Source of the DNA: Strigops habroptila
Taxonomy: Eukaryota > Chordata > Aves > Psittaciformes > Psittacidae
Length of the DNA: 64,000 nucleotides
NCBI RefSeq assembly: GCF_004027225.2
Contig: NC_044282.2
Span: 51,056,576-51,120,575, forward strand
Direction of reading: 5' to 3'
Shown: positions 38,101 through 49,440 of the stretch, piece after piece
How the letters are laid out: each line of letters starts with the position of its first letter
Numbering within the stretch: the stretch's first letter is position 1
Made by a program: the position numbers and the translations under genes
The notes under the pieces: generated by a model
Databases searched by the model: none
Told to the model about the DNA's origin: nothing
What the model saw: the letters and a program-made list of their open reading frames with translations, nothing else

Positions 38101-38607
38101 GGGCTGTTATGCTGTTGTGAAGCACTCGTGTCTGTCTAAGAGCCCTCTGCATTAATGAAGTATTGAAGACAAGCACATAGGAACACACAGGGTCATTTGT
38201 GTAAGATGTTTTGCAGGGAGTCATAGGGGAGGACAACTAACTTTCCAAATTAAGGCTCTGTAATGTGGATATCTTCAGCCAGTCGAGAGAGGAAAGATGA
38301 TTATCTCAGGGTCAGGAATCACCTTTTAAAGAGGACTTCCTCACATGTGATCATCAATACTGTGGTTTCTCAAATTAGATGGTATGGGTCCAGGAATGAG
38401 TTGCCTCTCATTTGACTTCAGACATCTGCTAGATTAGATCAATAATGATCAGAAATGTCTGTTTATCTCCACTGACTTTAAAGGTAAATCTGTCTGGACT
38501 TCAATATGCAATAACAAACGTTTATTTGTTGATAGAACCTTTACGAATTTTATGGGTTAATTGGTGATTTGAGGTCTGAAAAGGGTAAGTAAAACTGAGT
38601 TAAACAA
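35116..38607. other. Intronic stretch with a GC-rich patch
   Basis: 35156-35300 is unusually GC-rich for the window ('gggacccccacctcgcctacagcccagg') and adjoins the old CR1; I cannot assign it. Sequence at about 35920-36300 is clean, TAAT-rich and repeat-free, and could be conserved regulatory DNA. A (GTTT)n run sits at 36948-36968. I see no gene. Confidence 0.4.
36948..36968. repeat. (GTTT)n simple repeat
   Basis: About five GTTT units in a row. Confidence 0.9.
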
Positions 38608-38835
38608 TGTATTGGTTTTGCATGGAAAGGTTTTGGCAGTAGCAAGGCTACACAGATGGATTCTGTGAGAAGCTGACAGGCTTCCCCTGTGTTAGATGGA
38701 CCTGCTGCTGGCCAATGTCAAGCCCACCAGTGATGGTGGTAGTGCCTCTAGGATAACATAATTAAGAAGGTGGAAAAAAATCCCTGCGCAACCTCAGCTG
38801 GATGGAGGAGTGGGAATACGTGAGAGAAAAAGTCA
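38608..38835 (+). mobile_element. 5' part of an avian ERV LTR, truncated
   Basis: The segment starts TGTATTGGTTTTGCATGG and runs through 'ttctgtgagaagctg', 'gatggtggtagtgcctct' and 'ggataacataattaagaagg'. This is the pattern I associate with a common avian ERV LTR with a TGTATTGG start. The TATTTAAG-like promoter motif is degraded to CATAATTAAG. Similarity fades near 38835, so the 3' part and U5 are missing. Family assignment is from recalled resemblance. Confidence 0.6.
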
Positions 38836-41800
38836 AAAGGGGGGTCCTGCTTTCCAGGGTAGTTGCTGGCATGTTGGGGAGAGGAAGGAGATGGGCATTT
38901 TAAGTCATTCCATTTTCCTGCGTATTTACAGCACCCTCAAATTGCAAAGATTAATCTTAAAACTTTCAACATTTTTGTGGGTTTTTTTTCTTTTTTCCAA
39001 AGGCAAAATGGAACATTAAAATGCACATTTAGAATAAATGAACCAAATCGCCTGCAGAACTACTGTGGGCCTTACAAGTGATTAGTTCTGCAGGAGTTCA
39101 AAGCACTGACTTTCAGTTTACTGAAATGCTAATGAAATTTTGACTATAATATAAAATAACATTTTTTCCTCTAAAACATTATTAATGCCATTTCAGAGAC
39201 TAATGTTGCAAACAGAATGCTTAATTTTTCATTAACCTATTGGTTCACAGCTGAATTTACTTATAAATCTCCCCCTTCATCCGTTTTATATCTCACTGCT
39301 CCACTGAGTTTAAATTGTATCTAAAATATTACAACAGCAGAAGTATCTAACTTTTTACGATAGCAGAAGTGTATTACTGCAATTAAAATATCAATAAAAC
39401 AACCCACAGTGCCATTTTCACTATCATTTTTGCCATGCTGGCAAGATACAAGGACTAAAGTGAACATGGGCCCTTTTGTTATCTAGCTGTGCACAGGGAA
39501 AATCCAGCCACAGTGTTTGAACAGAAAGAGTTGATAATTAACACAACTAGACCAAAAGCAAAACGGATACTGAATCTCGTTAATCATGAAATTAATTTAC
39601 ACTAATACAGTGCCCCTTTTCTCCCTTTCCTGTCACTTGTAGGCCATGTGCTGGAGGTTGGGTTTGTTGCTATTTCTGTATTGCCTTTTGTTCTGCAGTC
39701 AACATCACAGTATCTAAGTTCCTGCTAATCATTCTTTAAGCAACCTAACTACTGATTGCCACGTTTCTCTCTCATATTCTTTCTAAACAGAAGAAATGTG
39801 GCTGAAAGTGCTTTATTCTAGAAAATAGAACTTTTCAGCAAAGGAAGATGATATTCTTCCCTGTGCTCAGTACTTAATTCTGATGCAGATTGCAGCTTTC
39901 AGAATTACTACTTGCTATAAATCCTACCTTAGAGTTGACAAAGTAAATGCAGGTTGATAAAGATTTTGGCTATCTTGCATATCCTCAGAGTGGGCTTGGA
40001 AAAAAAAACACCCCAAACAATTACATTTTGTAGATCTGTTTCATTATTCCCTCTAGAGACGTCTGACTTCTCATTGTCTTTTAATGTAGTGAAAAATGCA
40101 TGAAAACAGATGCAATCTATGTGGGAGATGAGAAGAAGGACTCTTTATGAGCTTTATGGTTACCAAGACTCTAGCATATTAACACAATGATTCACCAAAC
40201 TCCTTGACTTCTTGTTCTGTGGGTGGAGTGTCTTTTAACAGATACTGATACGTGATTGTTCCCCACTCCACCTTCCTGATCATCAGCTAATTTGAGATAT
40301 ACATACACACAACTAAACCTTCTGATGAGTTCAATCTGTTCTACATTCATTAAAGCTCACTACAATGTCAGTAAATCTGGGTGGTGAAATACAGGTCGTA
40401 TTTTTATAGAATGCAAAACTAGTTTTGTAATATCTAGTATATTTTCAATGTGTGTCAGATTCTGAATATAAGATTTTCCTGCATGTATTAATTGATAGGC
40501 AAATATTATCCTGATGTTACTCATTTGAAGTCAGTAAACAACTGTGTCTGTGGCATGCATTGGGAAGGTAAAGGGTGTTTGATGGAGTGATATTTCTTTT
40601 CTGTCTTCCAAGTCAGAAAGTTGAAAGGTTTATCCTAGTTTTAATTTATAATGGTAAAGAATTAAGAGCATATGTTTTTCAATTGCTAGAAGTGTAATAT
40701 TCTACCTTTTAAATTCCTGATGCATAGGACTCTTCATCTAATCCTGGCAATTTACAATTCATGATAATGCAAAATTCTAACAGGATTTGTAGTTTAGCAA
40801 TAGAAAGAGTAATTTTTAATTAACTTTAACCTAATTTCTTTTTTGTTCAAGTCTTTTTCTTTACAACAACCAATAAATTGTCTCACTGATACACCAAATT
40901 TGCCCTTCATGAACTTTCAAGGTTCTGATTTAGGTTTATGCAAAGGTGTTGAAACTCCCACTAATCTGAGAGAATAACAAGTCACTTTGCTACTAACAGC
41001 TGCAGTAAATTATTTATGTTGCTGTTAACTGGGAGAGAGAACATGTTGCCAAGGTTAAATACTGAGGCATGGAGTTACTGCAGAGATCACTATCAACTCA
41101 TTTTTTAAAAGTAAATTTTTCGTTCTGGGCAGGGTGAATTACTGTGCAGCTTTTAATTCTCATTTATTTCAAAATACCTTGAATGTATGTGAGCATTCTC
41201 TGGTATTTTTCCTTAATCTTCCCTTTCTGTTCCTCATTCTTAAGTGCTTATGCTTTGCTGTATTCTCACTCATGTTTTCTGCCTTGGTTCCAGAAAATGT
41301 TTGTTCAGCAACTTTGCATTTCATATGACTACTTAGAAATCTGAAACTGGGCAGAGATGTTTGTGTTGGCAGCCCAAATAACCAAGGGATACATGGGAAT
41401 GAAAGAAAAGGGAATCCAGCTTCAGTCCATAGTGTAGTGATGGACCTGTTTTAAACTTCCAGCATAGCATGATGTGCAGCTGCTTTGTGCTCCATGAACA
41501 TGGATTAGGGACCTGGTGGAATTGTGACCCTGTTTGAACATTACTCCATTAACTTTTATGGCCTCTCTGTTCTGTGACTATATTCAAACAACAAGCCTGT
41601 AGTCTACTACTGGTGTTTCCTTCATATAAGTGGCGTTCCTGATTCTATATAACACACACACTACTTTCCTTTCCACCTTGCTTAGTCCTGTCCCAAAGCA
41701 TTATCCTAAGGACAAGGATAATAAGTGAACTACTGAGGTTTTGACTGTGCTAATTTGATTCTAGAGAATATGTAACTGTGTCTTTTGAATTAGCCTCTTT

Positions 41801-42655
41801 AATTTTGCTATACCAATAGCTACACCAGTTTTGAAACCAGAGAAGAAAACTGCAGATCAAGACAAACTGGGAAAGAAAGAAGATAAATGGACAAATCAAG
41901 CTGGGTTATGAGAGGCCTGATGACATAATTTTGAAGAGTTACAAGATCTTAATTTCATGAAGCAGGAAATGGTGCTGAAAGAATCTGAAGAAGTATTGAA
42001 GATTGATATTTAATAACCCATCCTAAAATCTACTAACTCAGTGATTAACAGTGATAGCTCTGCAGAAGATGCATTAAAACTCAGGGTAAAACATAAAGCA
42101 GATTAATTCTGAGAAGGGAAACAGAAAATAAGCAACATGGCCTTTACTTCTGAGTGATGAAGTAGAAATTCACACCAAACTCAGCAGCTCCTCCCAGACA
42201 ACAGAAATGCATGCAAGTAGGTAAGTAGATCAAAGGAGAAGCATTGCTTTACATGCATCCTTACAACCTTCTAAATATATACACTACAAAGCTACACTTC
42301 TCTCAATTAAAGCTAAAGTAGTAGACTGTCAGCAGCACATCACTTCCCGACATATTGCTGTTACTGTTTTTAATTGATAGATATCTGTCAATAAGTTAAT
42401 TCCAAGAGCACTTTCTGCAGCATCGCTGGCAAGTAAGTGACAGTTTTCTATCAACAGTGTAACTGCAGAAATGGCACACACCTGTTAATTCTGGCAGCAT
42501 TGCACATGCTGGGAACATCTGAAACATATGATTCCATCTGTACCCCCCCGTTAAGCAGGAACGGTATAAGACAATACTTTGATGACAGACTTTTGTAAAG
42601 AATTTAGAGCCTTCAACTCAGTGGTGTGAGCTGCTTAGATGATACTCTTTTTTTG
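38836..42655. other. Intronic non-coding stretch
   Basis: I see no gene or clear mobile element. 39100-39600 is clean, AT-rich sequence with many TAAT cores, a possible conserved non-coding element. Open frames, for example 41134-41328, are featureless. Confidence 0.4.
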
Positions 42656-42693
42656 GAGTCAGTAACAGATGTGCGGTGAAGTAGCAGGGTTTA
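42656..42693 (+). repeat. 38-bp direct repeat, copy 1
   Basis: GAGTCAGTAACAGATGTGC followed by GGTGAAGTAGCAGGGTTTA. The same 38 bases recur at 44860-44897 with three differences, all G here against A there. Neither copy lies in a repeat I recognise. Confidence 0.9.
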
Positions 42694-43376
42694 TTCTGCC
42701 TGGTCAATCTGTGCGCAAATTATCTGTCTTCAGTCTTGTTTCAGAGATACAATGATAGAGACACCCTCAGTTTTTTAATCCCCACCCTCTTTGCAGCATG
42801 AAAAAGCACCATGATTTTAAAAATAAAATGGAGAGCCATCACAAGAAATAACCACAGAGGTACAAATTCTCTCACACAGGCTGCCCCTCAGGCAGCTTTG
42901 CAACAGCTTGTGCTATTCACCTAAGCAACCAACACGCAGTCTGGTTGACCATTAGAACCACATAACTATCTTATCATTGCTTTAGTGCCTGTTCATTGCC
43001 CATATCTTTGACAATGAAATGTACTGATTTGCTAAGTTTTTAATCATGCTTTTCTCAGAAATAGAAAGAAATAATACTTTCAGTTTGAGGTAAGCTAGTT
43101 TTCAGTTGCTATGACTTCCCTGCCTATAACTGCTTAGCATTTCCTCCTAGGCAAGGTTAAATATCATACTTAAGATTGAGCCAGTGGAGCTAAGGCTACA
43201 CAGCATCTTGTGGAAGCAGGCTAATAATATATGGTATTTAGTCATATATTGTGATCATATGGTTATATGAATCCTCCCAGGGTCCCTCTTATCCCATTGT
43301 GACAGCAGGGAGGCTACTGCGGGTCTGTGTTCTCTATGTGCCAGCAGTGAGGTCAGGTATGTATTCCCACCTGGTG

Positions 43377-43440
43377 CATGTGCACACACACATGTACACA
43401 CGTGCATGCATACACATGCACACACGGTCAAACACACAGA
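43377..43440. repeat. CA/TG-rich microsatellite
   Basis: Interrupted CACACA/TGCATG repeats. They generate Thr/His/Cys-rich chance open frames on both strands between 43251 and 43629, which I do not regard as genes. Confidence 0.9.
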
Positions 43441-44292
43441 CCAGCACAGAAAGAGGTTAGTGCCTTTATGAGCACCCACATAAACACCCACAGTGCTCAC
43501 ACAGACATGAACATCACAGATGGTCTCATCCCATTCCTTCTCCCAGGGTGGTTGGGATTGGAGTCCGGATATATGCACACCCTTGCTCTTGATTCACAAG
43601 CGCACATCTGTGGGTTCCTTGAATACTAACACAGATATAAGTTCCATCCAATATCTGTGGCCCATTCCCACACACAGACTGAGGCTTTGGATGTTCTCTT
43701 CCTACTCACCGGCTGGTCCAACCTTAATTTCATGAGTAGTTTGCGCACATGGGCTCAAGGAGTGCCCAACACAGAAAATAGATAAAATGGATTTAATAAG
43801 ATTTTACAACAAGCTGCAGTAACCCACCACAAGGTTTGCCAGGCTTTTGACTACTTGCCCTGTTTATTCCCTTTTTTCTCCATGACCCAACTTGATCCCT
43901 CTCCTCCTCCACTTTTGGTACTTCCCCTAAATGTTTTGCATACTCTCACGTCCCCTGAAGACTCCCTGTAGTTTTATACTGTCTTCGAATTCCCTCTGTT
44001 CCACCTCTTCTGCCTGCATCCCAAAATAAGTCCTTTACCCTTTGAAAAATAATCCCACTTAGTTTGTGTAGCATTCCAGGAAGAGAACATCTTTTCTTGA
44101 AACATCTTGGCAGGTGAGACAAGGGGCAGTGATAAAATTGCTTTTCTTGGTATGCTCCACATTCACTGATCAGGTTACTTCTTGTGTGCCTTGGTCTACC
44201 ATAGTTCCTTGGATGCTTGCTGAGTGTTTGTTTTCACTGTGATTAGCTTTTTAATCACTTAACCTAGTAAAAACTGGTAGTCTTATCTATCA

Positions 44293-44430
44293 TCATAGAA
44301 CCATAGAATAGCTTGGGTTGGAAGGGACCTTAAAGATCATCTAGTTCCAATGCCCCTTCCACTGGACCAGATTGCTCAAAGCCCCATCCAGCCTGGCCTT
44401 GAACACTTCCAGGGATGGGGCATTCATGTG
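44293..44430 (-). mobile_element. CR1 LINE 3' tail followed by A20
   Basis: Antisense CR1 3' end: 'catagaaccatagaatagcttgggttggaaggg' to 'cagggatggggcattcatgtgg'. It is truncated after about 138 bp. A run of 20 A residues (44445-44464) follows the truncated side, not the CR1 3' end, so it is not a CR1 tail. Confidence 0.9.
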
Positions 44431-44444
44431 GAAATTAATTCCTT

Positions 44445-44464
44445 AAAAAAAAAAAAAAAAAAAA
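44445..44464. repeat. A20 tract
   Basis: Twenty consecutive A residues directly beyond a short CR1 piece. Confidence 0.95.
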
Positions 44465-44859
44465 TACAAGAAATAAAATTGTTCGTGTCTCTTCTAAAAT
44501 TTCTCAGAAGTCTGCTGAAATACAATACAAATACAAGACTGTGATTGCACAAGTTCAACATCTAAAAGGTAAAAAAATGCATGAATTTAGAGAGTCAAGC
44601 AGAAGATAGCAGCACAAATGACTGTCATATATCAAATCACTCTTCTCATGGCTACTGTACATCATCTTGAAGCTCTCCTTCCCTTACACACTAATTATGT
44701 AGTAACAGCAAACTTTGGTTAGGGTGGAAAAGCAGTCTTATTTTATCTTGCAAGCCTGACTAATCAGTCAACCTGTTTTTAAGGGAGTATTAATTCAAAA
44801 ATCCTTCAGCACATGTTTTTTTAATTTATGCAGTGCTTCAGGATTCAGAGGTCATTTTA

Positions 44860-44897
44860 GAGTCAGTAACAGATGTGCAATGAAATAGCAGGGTTTA
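44860..44897 (+). repeat. 38-bp direct repeat, copy 2
   Basis: Matches 42656-42693 at 35 of 38 positions in the same orientation, 2.2 kb apart. The flanks are unrelated by eye. Confidence 0.9.
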
Positions 44898-45909
44898 GGT
44901 GCATTTAGGTCAATGAAAACTCTGTATAATTTATGCTGACATAAACAAAGTCAAATAAACTTAGCTGAATCATCACTTCATTGAGTATTCCTTTTTATTC
45001 CTACATCAGATATAAATGAACACAGGCATTTTAAAAATTATTCCCTTCTTTTCATAGACACATCTTTTGAATTTCATATGTAATATTTTTGTCTGATACA
45101 ACTTCTGCAGTTTCACTTGATAGGTACAGTGTTTAGAGGCTTAGGAAAAAAAAAAAACACCAAAAAAAGTTGATACCAATATTCTTAAAAAGAAAAGTTT
45201 TTCTCTACAAGGTGATATCTAAATGATGCTCTTTACATTTCTGTTCAGCATCAGACTTCAGTGGCAGACTTTAGTTCAAAATTAAAATATCTATATTTAG
45301 TTTTGTATGTATAGGTACTTGTTGGTATGCCACATATCTGAATCCCCATGGAGTCGATGGATATATAATTACTACAATCATTGTAACTTTGAACTCTGCT
45401 AGAAGTAAATACCTTAGAGTAAATACCTATGTACTTGATTCAATTACCCACATATGGGCACTTAATTCTGTATAATATGCTCTAGAACAACCAAGGCATT
45501 CTTGTGAGAATGGTGGATCTAGTACAGGACACTTCTTTGGGATCAGCAAGTGACAGACAGTATGCTTTAGGGTATCTCAAATTCCACTAAATACTCATTT
45601 GTGGGCAACAGAACGAAGCCTCAGATCTCTCTTGACTGCCAAGTGGTTACCAAGTCTGTAGGCAGTGATGTGTGGAGAGATACATTTAGCTCTCCAGTTG
45701 CTGTACTGAATCCTTCACTGATTGCAGTGAGTAATGCAGCAAGATCTTCCTACAGGACTTTCTATTAAGTGGTCTGATCACACTGCATCCATTTATTTGC
45801 CTTGGATTGTGTACAAGTAATGGAATTCAATATAGTTAGGGCTCACCATCAAATATACTGTTTGTGAAACTAGATTCACAAAGTTATCTTGAATTTTTCA
45901 GCTGCCATT

Positions 45910-46475
45910 TGTCCTGGGTTCAGCTATAGCAGTCATTTTTCTCCTTCTTAGTAGCTGGTGCAGTGCTGTGTTTTTTAACTTTCAGCCTGGGAACAACGCT
46001 GATAACACTGATGGTTTTAGTTGTTGCTAAGTAATGTTTATTCCAACCAAGGACTTTCTCAGTCTCATGCTTTGCCAGGGAGGAGGGGAAGCTGGGAGGA
46101 AGCAGAGACAGGACACCTGACCCAAACTAGCCAAAGGGATATTCCATACCACAGCACGTCATACCCAGTATATAAACCGGGGGGAGTTACCTGGAAGGCC
46201 GAGATCACTGCTCGGGTCGGGCTGGGTATCGGTCGTCGGGTGGTGAGCAATTGTATCCTCTCCACTTGTTATTTCACTAATCATTATTATCATTGGTGGT
46301 AGCAGTAGTGGTTTTGTATTATACCTTAGTTGCGGGACTGCTCCTATCTCAACCCGTGGGAGTTACATTCTTCCGATTCTGCTCCCCATCCCTCCGGGAG
46401 CGGGGGGAGTAAAAGGGGGGGGAGTGAGCGAGCGGCTGTGTGGTTCTGAGTTACCGCTGGGCTCAAACCACGACA
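45910..46475 (+). mobile_element. Solo LTR of an ERV (ERVL-like), copy 2
   Basis: This element begins TGTCCTGG and ends ACGACA, and matches the LTR at 2367-2929 along its whole length with roughly a dozen substitutions and a 3-bp length difference. The flanks carry CATT at 45906-45909 and 46476-46479, a 4-bp (possibly imperfect 5-bp) target duplication different from that of copy 1. The two are therefore independent insertions, not the two ends of one provirus. TATATAAA is at 46169-46176. No viral genes are attached. Confidence 0.92.
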
Positions 46476-46479
46476 CATT

Positions 46480-48345
46480 TTAGATTTGCAAAATTCTTTT
46501 TAGCTACCATGAAAATCAAGAAGCAGCAGCAGGTCTCCAGTTCCCAAAATACTAGATGGAAGTCACATAAACACCTTGCTTTTGATGGTGCACATCAGCT
46601 TCATGCCTACCTCTTCAAAATTACAAACATGAGTATTTTTTCTGCCCAGATCTGCTGACGGACTCCGTGCAGAAAGGTTCTCAAAGTATCCATGGCTAAC
46701 ATGCTGCACACACGACTGGAATGAAGGTAACCTATTTGGTCCCATATACTCAATAATTAAAAGAATGTCAGAGGCCCTGCCTCATTCCTGTCTTGAGCCT
46801 ACTGGGAATCAAACCCCCATCACACATTTCTGAAAGATCACTAACCACTGCTTCCTCTTGCAGCACTAAAGATACTTAATACCTAGCACTTATTGAACCT
46901 TGTTGAGATAACTCCTTATTTCCAGTGCTGGTCTGTGGGCTCTGTTCTTAGATGCCTCTCCCCTTACAGATTCTGTAAATTAGTCAGGTTTTGCAGTAGT
47001 CACTATTTCACAGTATTAACCTCTTTTCTTATATCTGCCCAAAGTTTTCTTTTGCAGATAGATCAATTACATAGTTTAACTTGGTTTAGTATTCTTATGT
47101 TACAAAAATTAAATGCTGGAGAAGCCATATACCACCATTGTCCTCCCCATGTCAGTGCAACATTATTCCCTACTGTTCTCTTCACAGTATCTTTCCAACT
47201 GTAAACTATTTTTTCTTTTGTTATACTCCTAGAATTGATTGACTCCAATATGCTTAGCTATCCTTTAATGAAAATTATTCTGAATAGTATTTACATATCT
47301 AAAACTGAAGAATTAAAGACACATAACTTTTCTAATTTAAATTTTCATAACTAGTTAGTAAAAAAATCCTAAGGAAATTCCTAATGAACTACACATACTT
47401 GTTTGCATATCTTGGAAGTATGCCTCTGGTTTTATAAAAAGAATGCACAGGAAATTGGGTAGATGGGGTTTTCCTGAGAGTATTAGGGTTTTTTCCAAAA
47501 GTAAACTAGTTTTTAATTCTTCACACATCAATGACTGGCATAGCTTGAGTTTTAGTCTGTAATCATTTTAGCCTTTTTTTCCCTCTTGCAGCCCAATGCT
47601 TGGTAGAATTCTACTGAAAAAAATATGAACAAGCGATTCTTGTATTCAGAAGCAGTTTCTCAAGCCAAAAAAAGGTTTTTATCTGTGACATAATGTAGAA
47701 AAGTGAGAAAGAGCTTAAATCGATTGGTGCATGAATGATATATTGGTGACCTTTGTATTTTACGAATGGTTACACATTTATTAAACTAAGACTAAACTAC
47801 CAAAATACATCTCAAAAAAATATACAGGGTGTTAGTGTTACTGTAGGTAAAGTGTTTCTAATTTTCTTTTATCAGCATACATGAAACAGACAAATTGCTT
47901 TGTTCGAGAAAACATATTTAATGAGTGGTAAAATTCATTCTGGAAGTGATGTGTTGACTGATAGGATGGAGGGAAAACATTGGTTATCTATTTTTTACAA
48001 TCATCACAGCCATAATACTTCTTAAAATTCAGCAGGGAAGAGAATAATGTCTTTGACTGTTCCTTGTCACAAATGTGAAAAGAGAATCAAGAGTTTCACA
48101 TGGCTTTTGACTTGTCATGAATATATATGTGTGTAGATATATTTCTAAAGGCACAGAGAGATTGAAAAGGTTCCTCTCAGAAGCTTAGCGCTTGCTTTAT
48201 GACAGGTGAAACACTCCAAAGAAGACAGCTCCTTTAGATCCATACAGATTCAATATGAAGGACTGATATCTCAAAAAAACCCCAAGACTTAGCTTGATTT
48301 GGCTTTAGGTGAGATTGATCTCTCCCTAAGAGATTGATAGACTGG
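46480..48345. other. Intronic non-coding stretch
   Basis: I see no gene or recognisable repeat. The frames at 46440-46658 and 46893-47204 have no domain-like features. Confidence 0.4.
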
Positions 48346-48390
48346 TAATCTAATCTAATCTAATCTAATATAATCTATTTTAATCAAATC
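48346..48390 (+). repeat. (TAATC)n simple repeat
   Basis: Four perfect TAATC units (48346-48365), then degenerate units (TAATA, TATTT, AAATC) to 48390. The array ends 7 bp before the tRNA gene. Confidence 0.92.
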
Positions 48391-48397
48391 TTCATAT

Positions 48398-48469
48398 TCC
48401 CTGGTGGTCTAGTGGTCAGGATTCGGCGCTCTCACCGCCGCGGCCCGGGTTCAATTCCCGGTCAGGGAA
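48398..48469 (+). tRNA. tRNA-Glu (anticodon CTC)
   Basis: This 72-bp sequence folds into a complete cloverleaf. The acceptor stem TCCCTGG pairs with TCAGGGA, with one G-T pair and A as discriminator. A three-pair D stem, the anticodon stem CGGCG/CGCCG and the T stem CCGGG/CCCGG also form. The anticodon loop CTCTCAC gives CTC, reading GAG (Glu). The internal promoter B box GGTTCAATTCC fits the RNA polymerase III consensus. As I recall the common vertebrate tRNA-Glu-CTC, it differs at two positions: C in the D loop, and A instead of G at position 57, where any purine is allowed. There is no CCA, no introns and no T4 terminator within several hundred bases downstream, which is unusual for an active gene. 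It lies in intron B-C in the gene's orientation. Confidence 0.93.
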
Positions 48470-48955
48470 ACAGTCCTTTGTGGAGCCCAGTGTGTGGTGA
48501 ATGAGGAATATGTAATGGGATACATCCCATTGTACCTATTTCTCACAACTGAAGCCCCTTCTTACCAACATTTACAATTTATGCTATATACTTAAACCAC
48601 CTTTGTTTCCAACATACAGATTTATATGTTCTTATTACCCCTGTCCCTTAACAGGTAGATACTATTCTTCCATTTCATGGGCTTCCACCAATGCCTTGAA
48701 TATTTATAAGAGCAGGCTATCACTTGGGCCCCATCTATCAAGATGGGTCATCAGCACAGGGGAAGCAACATGTTCAGGTGTTGGGTGCCAACATGAGCTT
48801 GATTTGGGTTCACTTGCCCAGTTCATTGCAAAGCTCATTCTGCATTGGTTCAGATTGTTGCTGCTACATTACTTCCTACAACATACTACTCATATCACAG
48901 ATTATTTTTCCTCCAAGGTTAAATTTCCTTGAGGCAAACACCAGAGCTCCCCATC

Positions 48956-49112
48956 TGCCCTGATTTTGACTGGGATAATTTTCTTCCTAGTAGCTGGTAC
49001 AGTGCTGTGGTTTGGCTTTAGGCTGAGAATAATGCTGATAACGTAAGCATGTTTTAGTTGCTGCCAAGTAGCGCTTACTCTAATCAAAGACTTTTCAGTC
49101 TTTCATGCTCTC
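48956..49112 (+). mobile_element. ERVL-type LTR, 5' fragment
   Basis: This begins TGCCCTGATTTTGACTGGG and continues through TTCTTCCTAGTAGCTGGTAC and 'ctgagaataatgctgataac' to 'cagtctttcatgctct'. It matches the 5' parts of the LTRs at 27574 and 62434. It stops abruptly where inverted internal sequence begins. Confidence 0.8.
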
Positions 49113-49440
49113 TCCATATCAATAGCCCAGTCACCACCCTTTAATCCAGGGAGACTTTACTCATGTTATTTGTTTGATTGTGGCACATGTTTCATATTCA
49201 TGGATGAGCTGTGAGATGGCCTCCATGATCAGGTCTATTCCTAGTTCACGAACCCATTGGTATGCTGCATCTCTCCCTAGATGTCCCAATGTTTTTTGGC
49301 CCATCGAGCTACAAATAACTGACTCTTAGGTTTGCAGTCCAGATCCACCTGAGCCACTTCCACTTGTTAATTGTTTCAATGTTCTTCAGTAGTGTGATTT
49401 TTGGGGATATGAACATCCACATGACCTATTTTCAGAGGCA
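49113..49440 (-). pseudogene. Fragment of ERVL pol (integrase N-terminal region), inverted
   Basis: On the minus strand a conceptual frame shows the start of a retroviral integrase. A region ending ARWAKKHW is followed by a histidine-lacking stop-containing stretch, then by AYQWVRELGID and IHEYETCATIK. The C-x-x-C-like end of the zinc-binding HHCC domain is degraded. There are several stops and at least one frameshift. The fragment lies in the opposite direction to the adjoining LTR fragment, so the locus was rearranged. It cannot encode a working enzyme. Confidence 0.7.

Noticed and set aside
43251-43629. Overlapping Thr/His/Cys-rich frames on both strands
   Set aside because: They are translations of a CA/TG microsatellite.
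2171-46475. Possibility that the two matching LTRs are the ends of one large provirus
   Set aside because: They have different flanking duplications (CCCTC and CATT), and the 43 kb between them is host DNA with coding exons.
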